NCBI RefSeq assembly: GCF_001542405.1 | Contig: NZ_LNCD01000065.1 | Location: 1-64,000 of the forward strand | Source: Rhizobium altiplani | Lineage (GTDB): Bacteria; Pseudomonadota; Alphaproteobacteria; Rhizobiales; Rhizobiaceae | Direction of reading: 5' to 3' | DNA: 64,000 nt | Shown here: positions 1 through 8,325 of the stretch, piece by piece | Layout of the letters: each line of letters starts with the position of its first letter | How positions within the stretch are numbered: the stretch's first letter is position 1 | The notes under the pieces: model-generated | The model's input: only the letters and a program-made list of their open reading frames with translations | What the model was told of the DNA's origin: nothing | Database searches by the model: none | Made by a program: the position numbers and the translations under genes

Positions 1-832
1 CCAGGAAGACCATGACCATGAAGCCGGTGCGCTTGCGCTCCTCGAGATGCGGCTCGGCGGCCCACATCAGGAAGGAAGCGACGTCCTTGGCGTACTGGTC
101 GACCGTCGCCGGCGAGCCGTCGTCATAGGTGACCTGGCCGTCGGAGAGCGGCTTTGGCATGGCGAGCGCAGCAGCACCGGCGAAGTACGGGTTGTAATGC
201 GTGCCCTCGGCCACCTGGACGCCGGCCGGCGGCTGCTGGTCGTAGCCGGTCAGCAGCGAGTAGATGTAGTCCGGACCGCCTTCCTGATAGCCGCCGACGA
301 ACGGGATCATGTCGATCAGGAACTGCGGGAAGCCGCGCTCGATGCCGCGCGCCTTGGCGATCAGCGAGAAGTCCGGCGGCGCCGCACCATTGTTGGCGGC
401 AGCCGCCGCCTCGTGGTTCGGGAACGGCGACGGGAAATGGTCCGACGGAATGGCCTTGCGGGTGAACATGTCACCGCTGGCATTCGGGCCATCCTGAACC
501 TCGTAGTTGGCGGCCAAGGCCTTCACCTGTGCGTCCGAGTAGCCGAGAGCTCCGAGCGTGCGGAACGGCACGAGGCTCATCGAGTGACAGGCGGCGCAGA
601 CTTCCGTGTAGACCTTCAGGCCGCGCTGCAGCTGGCCCTTGTCGTAATGGCCGAGCGGGCCGGCAAAGGTCCAGTGCTCATGCTTCGGATGCATGAGCGG
701 ATAGTGCGGCGTTGCGCCTTCGGCATGCTCTGCCGGCGCGGCCCCGTTCGGGGTGGTTTCCTGGGCAAGTGCCGCGCCGCTCAAACCAGCGACGACGGCC
801 AGCGACAGGAGGCTGGTAACAAGCTTGTTCAT
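1..832 (-). CDS. petC: Cytochrome c1 of the bc1 complex (partial, C-terminus off the window)
   Basis: This is the haem-c subunit of the ubiquinol-cytochrome c reductase, which passes electrons from the Rieske protein to cytochrome c in the periplasm. The protein opens with a signal peptide (MNKLVTSLLSLAVVAGL...ALAQ, about 24 residues). A c-type haem site CAACH lies at residues 79-83, and an MPKPL segment near residue 215 fits the axial methionine. The reading frame runs off the left edge just inside the C-terminal membrane anchor. It lies 26 bases downstream of petB on the same strand and ends the petABC operon. Rhizobia use a separate cytochrome c1, unlike the cytochrome b/c1 fusion of Bradyrhizobium. 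The family call is firm; only the C-terminus is unseen. Confidence 0.95.
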   Translation of the reverse strand, partial: MNKLVTSLLSLAVVAGLSGAALAQETTPNGAAPAEHAEGATPHYPLMHPKHEHWTFAGPLGHYDKGQLQRGLKVYTEVCAACHSMSLVPFRTLGALGYSDAQVKALAANYEVQDGPNASGDMFTRKAIPSDHFPSPFPNHEAAAAANNGAAPPDFSLIAKARGIERGFPQFLIDMIPFVGGYQEGGPDYIYSLLTGYDQQPPAGVQVAEGTHYNPYFAGAAALAMPKPLSDGQVTYDDGSPATVDQYAKDVASFLMWAAEPHLEERKRTGFMVMVFL

Positions 833-858
833 GTGTCTCTTCCCTTCCTGTCGCACGC

Positions 859-2136
859 TCAGGCCTTGACCGGCTCGGCGGCCGCCACCTTGTTGCGCTT
901 TTCCAGAACCGCTTCCGTAATCGAGTTGGGCAAGCGGCGCGGCGTCTCGACGAGGCCGAGAACCGGCATGATCACCAGGAAGAAGGCGAAGTAGAAGAGA
1001 GTGCCAAGCTGCGACATGATCACGTAGGTGCCTTCGGCAGGACGCGAGCCGAGCCAGCCGAGGACGATGGCATTGGCGACGAACAGCCAGAAGAACAGCT
1101 TGTACCAAGGGCGATAAGCCGCCGAACGCACCTTCGAGGTATCGAGCCAGGGCACGAAGAACAGCACGATGATGGCGCCGAACATGACGAGGACGCCGGC
1201 CAGCTTCGAGTCGATCGGTCCGATGTTGAAGGTGATCGAGCGCAGCATCGCGTAGAACGGCAGGAAGTACCATTCCGGAACGATATGGGCCGGCGTCTTC
1301 AACGGGTCAGCCGGGATGTAGTTGTCCGGATGGCCGAGGAAGTTCGGCATGTAGAAGACGAAGTAGGCGTAGACCAGCAGGAAGATCGAAACGCCAAGCG
1401 CATCCTTCAACGTCGCGTAGGGCGTGAAGCGAACCGTGTCGGTCTTGGTCTTCACCTCGACGCCGGTCGGGTTCGTCTGGCCGACGACATGCAGCGCCCA
1501 GATGTGCAGGACGACGACGCCGGCAATGACGAAGGGCAGCAGGTAGTGCAGCGAGAAGAAGCGGTTCAGCGTCGGGTTGTCGACGGCAAAGCCGCCGAGC
1601 AGGAACTGCTGGATCCACTCGCCGACCAGCGGGAATGCCGAGAAGAAGCCGGTGATGACGGTCGCGCCCCAGAAGGACATCTGGCCCCAGGGCAGAACGT
1701 AGCCCATGAAGCCGGTCGCCATCATCAGCAGGTAGATGAGGACGCCGAGGATCCAGAGGATCTCGCGCGGCGCCTTGTAGGAGCCGTAGTAGAGACCGCG
1801 GGCGATGTGCAGGTAGACGGCAACGAAGAAGAACGACGCGCCGTTGGCGTGCATATAGCGCAGCAGCCAGCCGTGGTTGACGTCACGCATGATCTTTTCG
1901 ACGGAGTTGAAGGCAACCGTCGTTTCCGCCGCATAGTGCATGGCCAGCACGACGCCGGTCAGGATCTGCACGACGAGCATGACCGAAAGCATGGCGCCGA
2001 AGGTGTAGGCATAGTTCAGGTTGCGCGGAACCGGATAGGCGACGAAACTGTCATAGACCATGCGCGGCAAAGGCAGGCGCGCATCGATCCACTTCTCAAG
2101 GCCGGTTGATGGCTCGTAGCTGGAATGGCCACTCAT
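859..2136 (-). CDS. petB: Cytochrome b subunit of the bc1 complex
   Basis: This is the integral-membrane quinol-oxidising and quinone-reducing subunit of complex III (425 aa). Visible marks are the two bis-His haem pairs H96/H197 and H110/H211, the Qo-site PEWY motif at residues 287-290, and at least eight hydrophobic helices. Its length fits a full bacterial cytochrome b of the PetB type, with a short polar tail after the last helix. It sits between petA (13 bases upstream) and petC (26 bases downstream) and is certainly cotranscribed with them. Nothing is missing or unusual. Confidence 0.97.
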   Translation of the reverse strand: MSGHSSYEPSTGLEKWIDARLPLPRMVYDSFVAYPVPRNLNYAYTFGAMLSVMLVVQILTGVVLAMHYAAETTVAFNSVEKIMRDVNHGWLLRYMHANGASFFFVAVYLHIARGLYYGSYKAPREILWILGVLIYLLMMATGFMGYVLPWGQMSFWGATVITGFFSAFPLVGEWIQQFLLGGFAVDNPTLNRFFSLHYLLPFVIAGVVVLHIWALHVVGQTNPTGVEVKTKTDTVRFTPYATLKDALGVSIFLLVYAYFVFYMPNFLGHPDNYIPADPLKTPAHIVPEWYFLPFYAMLRSITFNIGPIDSKLAGVLVMFGAIIVLFFVPWLDTSKVRSAAYRPWYKLFFWLFVANAIVLGWLGSRPAEGTYVIMSQLGTLFYFAFFLVIMPVLGLVETPRRLPNSITEAVLEKRNKVAAAEPVKA

Positions 2137-2149
2137 AAATCAGTCCCCC

Positions 2150-2728
2150 TCAACCGATCTTGATTACTTTATCGGAAACGAACGAATAGGTCGGGATCGC
2201 CAGGTTCTGCGGCGCCGGACCTTTGCGGATGCGACCGGCCGTGTCGTAGACCGAGCCATGGCAGGGACAGAACCAACCATTGTATTCGCCGGCCTGGCCG
2301 AGCGGGATGCAGCCGAGATGGGTGCACGAGCCGATCATGACGATCCAGTTTTCCTTGTCCTTGCCGGCCGAACGGTCGACGCCGGTCGCCTGCGCGTCGG
2401 ACGGCAGGTTGGCGTTGCGCGCCACCGGGTCCTTCAGGTCGGAAAGCGGCACCTCATCGGCAGCCTTCACTTCCTCGGGCGTACGGTTGCGGATGAAGAT
2501 CGGCTTGCCGCGCCACTTGGCCGTCAGCGACATTCCCGGCTCGAGGCTGGAAACGTCGACCTCGATCGAGGCCAGCGCCAACGTCGAAGCATCCGGACGC
2601 ATCTGGTCGATAAACGGCCATGCAACCGCCACGGCCCCAACCGCCCCCGCCATGCCTGTGGTGAGATAAAGGAAATCACGGCGAGTCGGCTCGCCCGTGA
2701 TCTCGCCTGTCGTTTCGTGTTCGCTCAC
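2150..2728 (-). CDS. petA: Rieske iron-sulfur subunit of the bc1 complex
   Basis: This 192-aa protein carries the 2Fe-2S cluster that takes the first electron from quinol at the Qo site. A twin-arginine signal/anchor (TRRDFLYLTTGMAG, residues 15-28) precedes one membrane helix. The cluster motifs CTHLGC (135-140) and CPCHGS (154-159) are intact. The start codon is GTG, with a GAGGA Shine-Dalgarno-like stretch about 12 bases upstream; no better ATG exists in frame. It is the first gene of petABC, so the operon promoter must lie in the 320 bases upstream. Confidence 0.96.
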   Translation of the reverse strand: MSEHETTGEITGEPTRRDFLYLTTGMAGAVGAVAVAWPFIDQMRPDASTLALASIEVDVSSLEPGMSLTAKWRGKPIFIRNRTPEEVKAADEVPLSDLKDPVARNANLPSDAQATGVDRSAGKDKENWIVMIGSCTHLGCIPLGQAGEYNGWFCPCHGSVYDTAGRIRKGPAPQNLAIPTYSFVSDKVIKIG

Positions 2729-3051
2729 GGCTTATAACCATCCTCTACGCAAATTTTGCGGAACTCCGCCCCTGCTCCTCGCGGCGGCGAATCTGTCGCG
2801 ACACAATTCGACCATAGATTCCCCACCAATCCGGCGCGTTCTAAGCTTGATCGCAAATTATGTCCAGCCTTGGCAAGGCCATGTGGGCACAATGTCGCGG
2901 GAATTTTCAGATGATTTTCGAAGACAATCACGTGCTTGCCACAGCTGCGCATTGCACCAACTCGAGCCTTCGGCACCAGCGTCGACGGCGTTCCCGCCGA
3001 CCGGCCACTACGGCTGAAACCATTCCAGTGGACCGAGGGCAACACTGCATC
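2729..3051. other. Intergenic region upstream of petABC
   Basis: This 323-base stretch lies between the 5' end of petA and the 3' end of the first ABC exporter. Short frames in it are not gene-like. It must hold the petABC promoter on the minus strand, but I cannot pick a convincing -35/-10 pair by eye. Two small dyads are present: CGCAAATTTTGCG at 2748-2760, close to the petA start, and GCCTTGGCAAGGC at 2867-2879. Confidence 0.5.
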
Positions 3052-4971
3052 TCAGACGACTTTGGCCTCGTCGCCGAGTTTACGGTGTGCCTTTGAACCG
3101 GGCGGTGGCGCCTCGACATCGGTTGCGATGAACCCACCGGATTGCCGTGCCCAGAGTTCGGCATAGAGACCACCCTGTTTCAGCAGAGCTTCGTGCGTCC
3201 CCTCTTCTATAATCGCCCCCTCGTCGACGACGATCAATCGGTCGAGGGCGGCGATGGTCGAGAGCCGATGCGCGATGACAAGCACCGTCTTGCCTTGCAT
3301 GAGGCCGATCAGATTGGATTGGATCGCCTCTTCCACCTCGGAATCCAGCGCCGATGTTGCTTCGTCGAGAACGAGGATCGGCGCATCCTTCAGCATGACG
3401 CGCGCAATCGCGATACGCTGGCGCTGACCGCCGGAAAGCTTCACGCCACGCTCCCCGACGTGCGCGTCGAAACCCCTGCGGCCATTCTGGTCCTGCAGGC
3501 GCTCGATGAAGCCAAGCGCTTCCGCGCGCCGAGCCGCTTCGACCAACCGCGCCTCGCCCGCATCAGGGCGCCCAAACAAGATATTGTCCCGGACGGAACG
3601 ATGCAGGAGCGACGTATCCTGGCTGACAACGCCGATCTGCATGCGCAGGGTTTCCTGCGTGACGGACGCAATGTCCTGGCCGTCGATCAAGATCCGTCCA
3701 CCTTCGAGGTCGTAGAGCCGCAGCAGGAGGTTGACCAGTGTCGACTTGCCGGCGCCCGAGCGCCCGACGATGCCGACCTTCTCCCCCGGCTCGATCGTGA
3801 GCGAGAAGTTGTCGATAACGCCATCTGGTCTGCCGTAGTGGAAAGAGACGTTCTCGAAGCGGATGCCGGGCTGTCGAATAGTAAGGTCGCGGGCACCGGG
3901 GCGATCGACCAGTCCAAGCGGCTGCGAGATCAGCTCGGCAGCATTCTGGATCGTGCCGAGGTTGCGCATGATGCCGTTGAACTGGGTCATCAGCCGGCCG
4001 AGAAGGAAGTTGAGGCGCAGCACAAGCGCCAGCGAGAAGGCGACCGCGCCGGAACTGATGAGCCCCGCCAGCCAAAGATGAACGCTCAGTCCGGCCATCG
4101 TAACGATCATGACGCCCGAAAGCAGTGCCATCGAGGCGCGTACCCCGGTGATGAAGCGCGTGAACCGCAGGACAGTGTGCTGATAGAAGTCGAAGCCTTG
4201 CCGCATGTAGCGGTCGCTCTCTTCGTCACGCGCAAACAGCTTCAGTGTCTGGATGTTGCTGTAGGCGTCCACCATGCGCCCGTTGATCATCGACGCGGCT
4301 TCCGCCGTTTCCCGGGAATGCAATCGGATGCGGGGCACGAAATAACGCGCGAGAACGCCGAACACGCCGAGCCAGCAGAGCACGACCACGGCAAGCGAGA
4401 GATCCAGCCGCGCGACGAGCACCAGCGTTGTCGCCGCATAGATGCCGACGAACCAGACGCTCTCCATCAGCGACGTCACCAGATCGCCCGTGGCCTGGCC
4501 CGCCGACCAGACCTTGGTGACGACGCGGCCGGAGAAATCGCTTTGAAAGAACGAGAGCGATTGCCTCGAAACATGCAGGTAGGATTGCCAGCGCGCGAGG
4601 TTATAGAAGCCGGGCGTGATCACCTGCTGATCGACGAGCGCAATCAACAGCGCGACGACAAAGCGGACGATGCCGATAAGGACGAGCATACCGAAGAGTT
4701 CGGCACCGTGCGCGGCAAGAAGGCCGCTCCAGCCTGCGGCCGGCGTGATCGTCGCGAGGATATCGACAAGCCGGCCGACGAACCAGAAGAGCGCCGCCTC
4801 GATTGCCGCCGACATCCCGCCGAGCACGAGCATCGCGACGAAGGGCGTCTTCGCCTGCCCGATATAGAACCAGATGAATCCAAGCGTGGAACGCGGGGGC
4901 TGAATGTTTTCCCGCGGCGCAAAGGGATTAATCCAATTTTCAAAGACACGAAGGAGTCGTTTTATCAGCAT
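3052..4971 (-). CDS. ABC exporter, fused membrane and ATPase domains
   Basis: This 639-aa half-transporter has an N-terminal six-helix type-IV exporter domain (about residues 25-345) and a C-terminal ATPase. All nucleotide-site motifs are intact: Walker A GRSGAGKST (403-411), Q-loop SQDTSLL (near 450), signature LSGGQRQR (513-520), Walker B ILVLDEATSALD (532-543) and H-loop AHRLST (568-573). Exporters of this class move lipids, glycans, peptides or drugs outward; the substrate cannot be read from sequence. A paralogue of similar layout follows on the same strand 450 bases upstream (5424-7280). Both begin with a related N-terminal stretch containing NPF, so the pair probably arose by tandem duplication and could form a heterodimer. 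Confidence 0.9.
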   Translation of the reverse strand: MLIKRLLRVFENWINPFAPRENIQPPRSTLGFIWFYIGQAKTPFVAMLVLGGMSAAIEAALFWFVGRLVDILATITPAAGWSGLLAAHGAELFGMLVLIGIVRFVVALLIALVDQQVITPGFYNLARWQSYLHVSRQSLSFFQSDFSGRVVTKVWSAGQATGDLVTSLMESVWFVGIYAATTLVLVARLDLSLAVVVLCWLGVFGVLARYFVPRIRLHSRETAEAASMINGRMVDAYSNIQTLKLFARDEESDRYMRQGFDFYQHTVLRFTRFITGVRASMALLSGVMIVTMAGLSVHLWLAGLISSGAVAFSLALVLRLNFLLGRLMTQFNGIMRNLGTIQNAAELISQPLGLVDRPGARDLTIRQPGIRFENVSFHYGRPDGVIDNFSLTIEPGEKVGIVGRSGAGKSTLVNLLLRLYDLEGGRILIDGQDIASVTQETLRMQIGVVSQDTSLLHRSVRDNILFGRPDAGEARLVEAARRAEALGFIERLQDQNGRRGFDAHVGERGVKLSGGQRQRIAIARVMLKDAPILVLDEATSALDSEVEEAIQSNLIGLMQGKTVLVIAHRLSTIAALDRLIVVDEGAIIEEGTHEALLKQGGLYAELWARQSGGFIATDVEAPPPGSKAHRKLGDEAKVV

Positions 4972-5053
4972 AAATGCGATATAGGCTTATTAGCCAGGGC
5001 GGGAAAGCAACGGCCCCAGGGCGCAACCTTATATTTTCGTAACAATCGGTAAC

Positions 5054-5071
5054 AACAACGGCATCGTTGTT
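5054..5071. promoter_or_regulatory. Short dyad upstream of the ribbon-helix-helix gene
   Basis: AACAACG and CGTTGTT face each other across GCAT. The dyad lies 61 bases upstream of the small RHH gene and about 80 bases upstream of the divergent ABC exporter. RHH proteins of the antitoxin type commonly bind dyads in their own promoters, so this is a candidate autoregulatory operator; that role is inferred from position only. Confidence 0.3.
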
Positions 5072-5132
5072 GAATGAGACTGACCTCGTCACAATCTCGA
5101 GGTACAATGGATTCTTACGGGAGACGGCCGCG

Positions 5133-5363
5133 ATGCAAGCAAGGAAGACAGTATTGTCGAGTATTCCGCTGCCCCTTGCGGAACGACTTGATGCAATCGT
5201 TGAACAGTTGGAAATGTCCTACGACGAGGCAATCGCCGAGGCGATCTCTACGTGGGTCGATCGCGAGGAAGAGCGACGTCTGTTCGCATTGCGTACGCTT
5301 GTGTCGACCAATAGCATGCTTGTCGAAGGAAACCGGGTGAAAGACTGGGCAGACAGCCTCTGA
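5133..5363 (+). CDS. Solitary ribbon-helix-helix (CopG/ParD-like) protein
   Basis: This 76-aa protein starts MQARKTVLSSIPLPLAERL. The layout is a short beta strand, two helices (LAERLDAIVEQLEMSYDEAIAEAISTWVDREEER is split here only for description: helix A from about 14, helix B from about 27) and a C-terminal tail ending in VKDWADSL. Similar tails are usual in CopG/ParD antitoxins encoded beside RelE/ParE toxins. I chose the ATG at 5133, since the domain begins there and GGGAG lies 9-13 bases upstream; an upstream start at 5067 would add 22 unlikely residues. No toxin gene follows: the next feature is a terminator 25 bases after the stop. It is therefore an orphan antitoxin-like regulator, or simply a DNA-binding protein. 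Confidence 0.7.
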   Translation: MQARKTVLSSIPLPLAERLDAIVEQLEMSYDEAIAEAISTWVDREEERRLFALRTLVSTNSMLVEGNRVKDWADSL

Positions 5364-5388
5364 CACCACATCCATGGACACGAAAAGA

Positions 5389-5424
5389 GAAGCCCTCCCC
5401 GCATCCGCAGGGAGGGCTTCTTTC
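5389..5424. terminator. Bidirectional intrinsic terminator
   Basis: An 11-bp perfect stem (GAAGCCCTCCC at 5389-5399 and GGGAGGGCTTC at 5410-5420) has T-rich sequence after it on the plus strand and A-rich sequence before it. It can end transcription of the RHH gene on the plus strand and of the ABC exporter gene on the minus strand, whose stop codon abuts it. Confidence 0.85.
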
Positions 5425-7280
5425 TATTCGGCCGCCTCTTCCGCCTCTTCCGAGTGATCGGCCAAGAAGCCGCCGGACTGACGGTTCCACAGGTCAGCGT
5501 AAATACCGCCCTGCTGGACCAGCTCTGCGTGTGCGCCGGCCTCGATGATCCTGCCCTTGTCGAGCACGATCAGACGGTCCATCTCGGTCAGGGTCGACAG
5601 GCGATGCGCGATCGCAATCACCGTCTTGCCTTCCATCAGCGCAAATAGGTTTTCCTGAATCGCTGCCTCGACCTCGGAGTCGAGCGCCGATGTCGCCTCG
5701 TCGAGCACCAGGATCGGCGCGTCCTTCAGGAAGACGCGGGCGATCGCGACGCGCTGACGCTGGCCGCCGGAGAGCTTCACGCCGCGTTCGCCTACCTGCG
5801 CGTCGAGCCCTGTGCGGCCCTGCATGTCGACAAGCCCTTCGATGAAGTCCCAGGCATTCGCACGCCTGGCGGCTTCGATCACCTGGGCGTCGGTCGCGTC
5901 CGGGCGGCCATAGGCGATGTTGTCGCGGATCGACCGGTGCAGCAGGGACGTATCCTGCGTCACGACGCCGATCAGTTCACGCAGGCTTTCCTGGGACACG
6001 CCCGAGATGTCCTGCCCATCGATCGTGATGCGGCCGGCCTCCAGATCGTAGAAGCGCAGCAACAGGTTCATCAGCGTCGTCTTGCCGGCACCGGAGCGAC
6101 CGACCAGGCCGACCTTCTCACCCGCCTTGATGTCTAGGGAGAGATTGTCGATGACACCTTTGCCCTTGCCATAGTGGAAGCGGATGCGCTCGTAGTGGAT
6201 TGCACCCTTCCTCGCTGACAACTGCGGCGCGTTCGGCTTGTCGACGATGTCATGCTTCTTCGTCATCATCTCCATGCCGTCATAGACCGTGCCGATGTTC
6301 TCGAACAGCGCCGAGACTTCCCACATGATCCACTGCGACATGCCGTTGACACGCATGGCAAGACCGATCGCAATAGCAATGGCACCGACCGAGATCTGTC
6401 CGTTCAGCCAGAACCAGATGGACAGGCCGGACACCACGAACAACGCCACGCAGTTGTTCATATAGACGGATATATGAAACAACGTGACGCGACGCATCTG
6501 CGAGTGGACAGTTTCGAGGAACTCCTCCATGCCGCTACGCGCATAGGTCTCTTCGCGGCCGGCATGCGAGAACAGCTTCACCGTCGCGATGTTCGTGTAG
6601 CTGTCGACCACCCGCCCCGTCATCATAGAGCGCGCATCCGCCTGCTGTGCCGCGATCTTGCGAAGCCGCGGCACGAAGTAGGACACGATTCCGATATAGA
6701 CAGCGAGCCAAACGAGGATCGGTATCATCAGCCGCCAGTCGGCAGCAGCGATCACAATGATCATCGACAGGAAGTAGGTGACGACATAGACGAAGACATC
6801 GAGGATCTTCATCGTCGTTTCGCGAACCGCAAGCGACGTCTGCATCACCTTCGTCGCAACGCGTCCAGCGAATTCGTTGGCGAAAAAGGTCATGCTGTGA
6901 CGCAGGAGGAAACGGTGCATCTGCCAGCGTGCGATCATCGGATAGTTGCCGAGTAGCACCTGATGCATGATGAGTGAATCCAGCCCCGCCGCCAGCGGCA
7001 GGCCGATGAGGATCAACGATCCCATCCATGCCAACCTCGGCCATTCCGACTCCAGAAATGTCGCCTTGTCGGCTTTAGTCAGCCAGTCCACGATATCACC
7101 GAGGAACTGGAAGAGCGCCACCTCGCCGACGGCGATCAGCGCCGTCAGCACTGCCATGATGGCGAGCCACGGTGCTGCCGGCTTCGTGTAGTGCCAGCAA
7201 AACGCAAAAAGACCCTTCGGAGGAGCAACCGGCTCCTCGGTCGGGAAAGGATTAAGTCGCTGCTCGAACCAGCCAAACAT
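5424..7280 (-). CDS. ABC exporter, fused membrane and ATPase domains (paralogue)
   Basis: This 618-aa protein has the same plan as the exporter at 3052-4971: six membrane helices, then an ATPase with Walker A GRSGAGKTT, signature LSGGQRQR, Walker B ILVLDEATSALD and H-loop AHRLST, all intact. The start MFGWFEQRLNPFPTEE aligns with the N-terminal stretch of its neighbour, which supports a common origin. It has its own terminator and so is probably transcribed separately from the downstream copy, despite pointing the same way. Its substrate is unknown; MsbA-like lipid or drug export is possible but not shown. Confidence 0.9.
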   Translation of the reverse strand: MFGWFEQRLNPFPTEEPVAPPKGLFAFCWHYTKPAAPWLAIMAVLTALIAVGEVALFQFLGDIVDWLTKADKATFLESEWPRLAWMGSLILIGLPLAAGLDSLIMHQVLLGNYPMIARWQMHRFLLRHSMTFFANEFAGRVATKVMQTSLAVRETTMKILDVFVYVVTYFLSMIIVIAAADWRLMIPILVWLAVYIGIVSYFVPRLRKIAAQQADARSMMTGRVVDSYTNIATVKLFSHAGREETYARSGMEEFLETVHSQMRRVTLFHISVYMNNCVALFVVSGLSIWFWLNGQISVGAIAIAIGLAMRVNGMSQWIMWEVSALFENIGTVYDGMEMMTKKHDIVDKPNAPQLSARKGAIHYERIRFHYGKGKGVIDNLSLDIKAGEKVGLVGRSGAGKTTLMNLLLRFYDLEAGRITIDGQDISGVSQESLRELIGVVTQDTSLLHRSIRDNIAYGRPDATDAQVIEAARRANAWDFIEGLVDMQGRTGLDAQVGERGVKLSGGQRQRVAIARVFLKDAPILVLDEATSALDSEVEAAIQENLFALMEGKTVIAIAHRLSTLTEMDRLIVLDKGRIIEAGAHAELVQQGGIYADLWNRQSGGFLADHSEEAEEAAE

Positions 7281-7668
7281 GAAAATGCTCCGAAACCTGA
7301 TCGGTCCAGCCTCCCCGGCTCGCGCAAAACGGCGCTTGAGAGCTCATATGGGAACCGGACGTTCACGGGACGAGGCCATAACGGCCGCGCAAAGGTTAGA
7401 AATGGGAACTCAGGAGAGAAATGGCACTACGCGTGCCAGGTCGCCACTCGCGGGGTCACGCATCGAGAGCGCATACGCGGCAATATTTCCATCTTGGCGC
7501 TCCCTTCTGGCGATTAAAAGATGTGCACCCTTAACGCGAATCAAGCAGAATTTCCAGCCCCGACCGGCCGGAAATTGAACAATTATCGGCCAAAATGCGC
7601 CCTATTGCGCTGAAATCACAGTTGCAATAGGCGTCCTTCGACGAAAACCGAAGAATACGGCCTAAACC
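7281..7668. other. Divergent intergenic region between ABC exporter and trmL
   Basis: In these 388 bases the reading frames have no family resemblance. The region should hold promoters for both neighbours. Two dyads stand out: AATTTCC facing GGAAATT at about 7550-7577, and CCTATTGC (7601-7608) facing GCAATAGG (7624-7631), the latter 38 bases before trmL. Neither has a T-tract, so operators are likelier than terminators. Confidence 0.4.
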
Positions 7669-8130
7669 ATGGCGATCCTCAGACTAGCGCTCTATCAGCC
7701 TGACATACCCGGCAATACGGGAACCATCCTGCGTCTCGCCGCCTGTCTTGGCTTCGCTGTCGACATTATCGAGCCTGCTGGTTTCGACATATCCGACCGC
7801 AACCTCAAACGGGCAGGCATGGACTATATCGCCGCAGCCGCCCTCACCCGCCATGTCAATTGGGATCGCTTCGAGGACTGGCGAAAGGCTACCGGTCGGC
7901 GTTTGGTGCTGGCGTCCACCAAGTCGTCCGACCGCTATACCGACTTCGTATTCCGTGACGACGACATCCTTCTTTTCGGCCGCGAGAGCGCCGGCGTCCC
8001 TGATCATGTCCACGCGGCAGCCGACGCCCGGATCCTCGTTCCCATGGTGGAAGGCCAACGCTCGATAAACGTCGCCGTCTCGGCTGCGATGATCGTCGGA
8101 GAAGCCATGCGGCAGACCGTCTGGCGCTGA
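7669..8130 (+). CDS. trmL: tRNA (cytidine/uridine(34)-2'-O)-methyltransferase
   Basis: This 153-aa SPOUT-family methyltransferase 2'-O-methylates the wobble base of tRNA-Leu isoacceptors using S-adenosylmethionine. Family marks include the N-terminal LYQPDIPGNTGTILRLAACLG, the central LFGRESAGVP and the C-terminal RSINVAVSAAMIVGEA, which form the trefoil-knot cofactor site. The length is typical for TrmL (about 150-160 aa), so it lacks the extra RNA-binding domain of larger SPOUT enzymes. It stands alone, facing the ABC exporter head to head. Confidence 0.93.
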   Translation: MAILRLALYQPDIPGNTGTILRLAACLGFAVDIIEPAGFDISDRNLKRAGMDYIAAAALTRHVNWDRFEDWRKATGRRLVLASTKSSDRYTDFVFRDDDILLFGRESAGVPDHVHAAADARILVPMVEGQRSINVAVSAAMIVGEAMRQTVWR

Positions 8131-8325
8131 TTTCCGACCTTCGCGACCTCGACGACGATACCGCTTCAAAATATGTCGCGAACGACGTTGTGAATTTCCC
8201 CAAGCAGCGTATAGTTTTTAGCCGAGCAATAAAAACTGCGCGTATAACGCCATATTTTCAAACACTTGAGAACCTATATTCGAATAGGAACACCCTTCCC
8301 GCATAAGAGGCAAAGAAACGGCAGC

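Noticed and set aside
2725..3045. Minus-strand frame in the petA upstream region
   Set aside because: It overlaps the petA start and shows no domain; the region is more likely promoter.
3142..5052. Long plus-strand open frame opposite the first ABC exporter
   Set aside because: It mirrors the high-GC codon pattern of the true gene and lacks any domain.
7279..7578. 99-codon plus-strand frame in the trmL upstream region
   Set aside because: No ribosome-binding site, biased composition and overlap with the start of the ABC exporter gene; likely chance.
8213..8237. AGTTTTT facing AAAAACT between trmL and the phosphate transporter gene
   Set aside because: AT-only stem with no T-tract after it; too weak to call a terminator.
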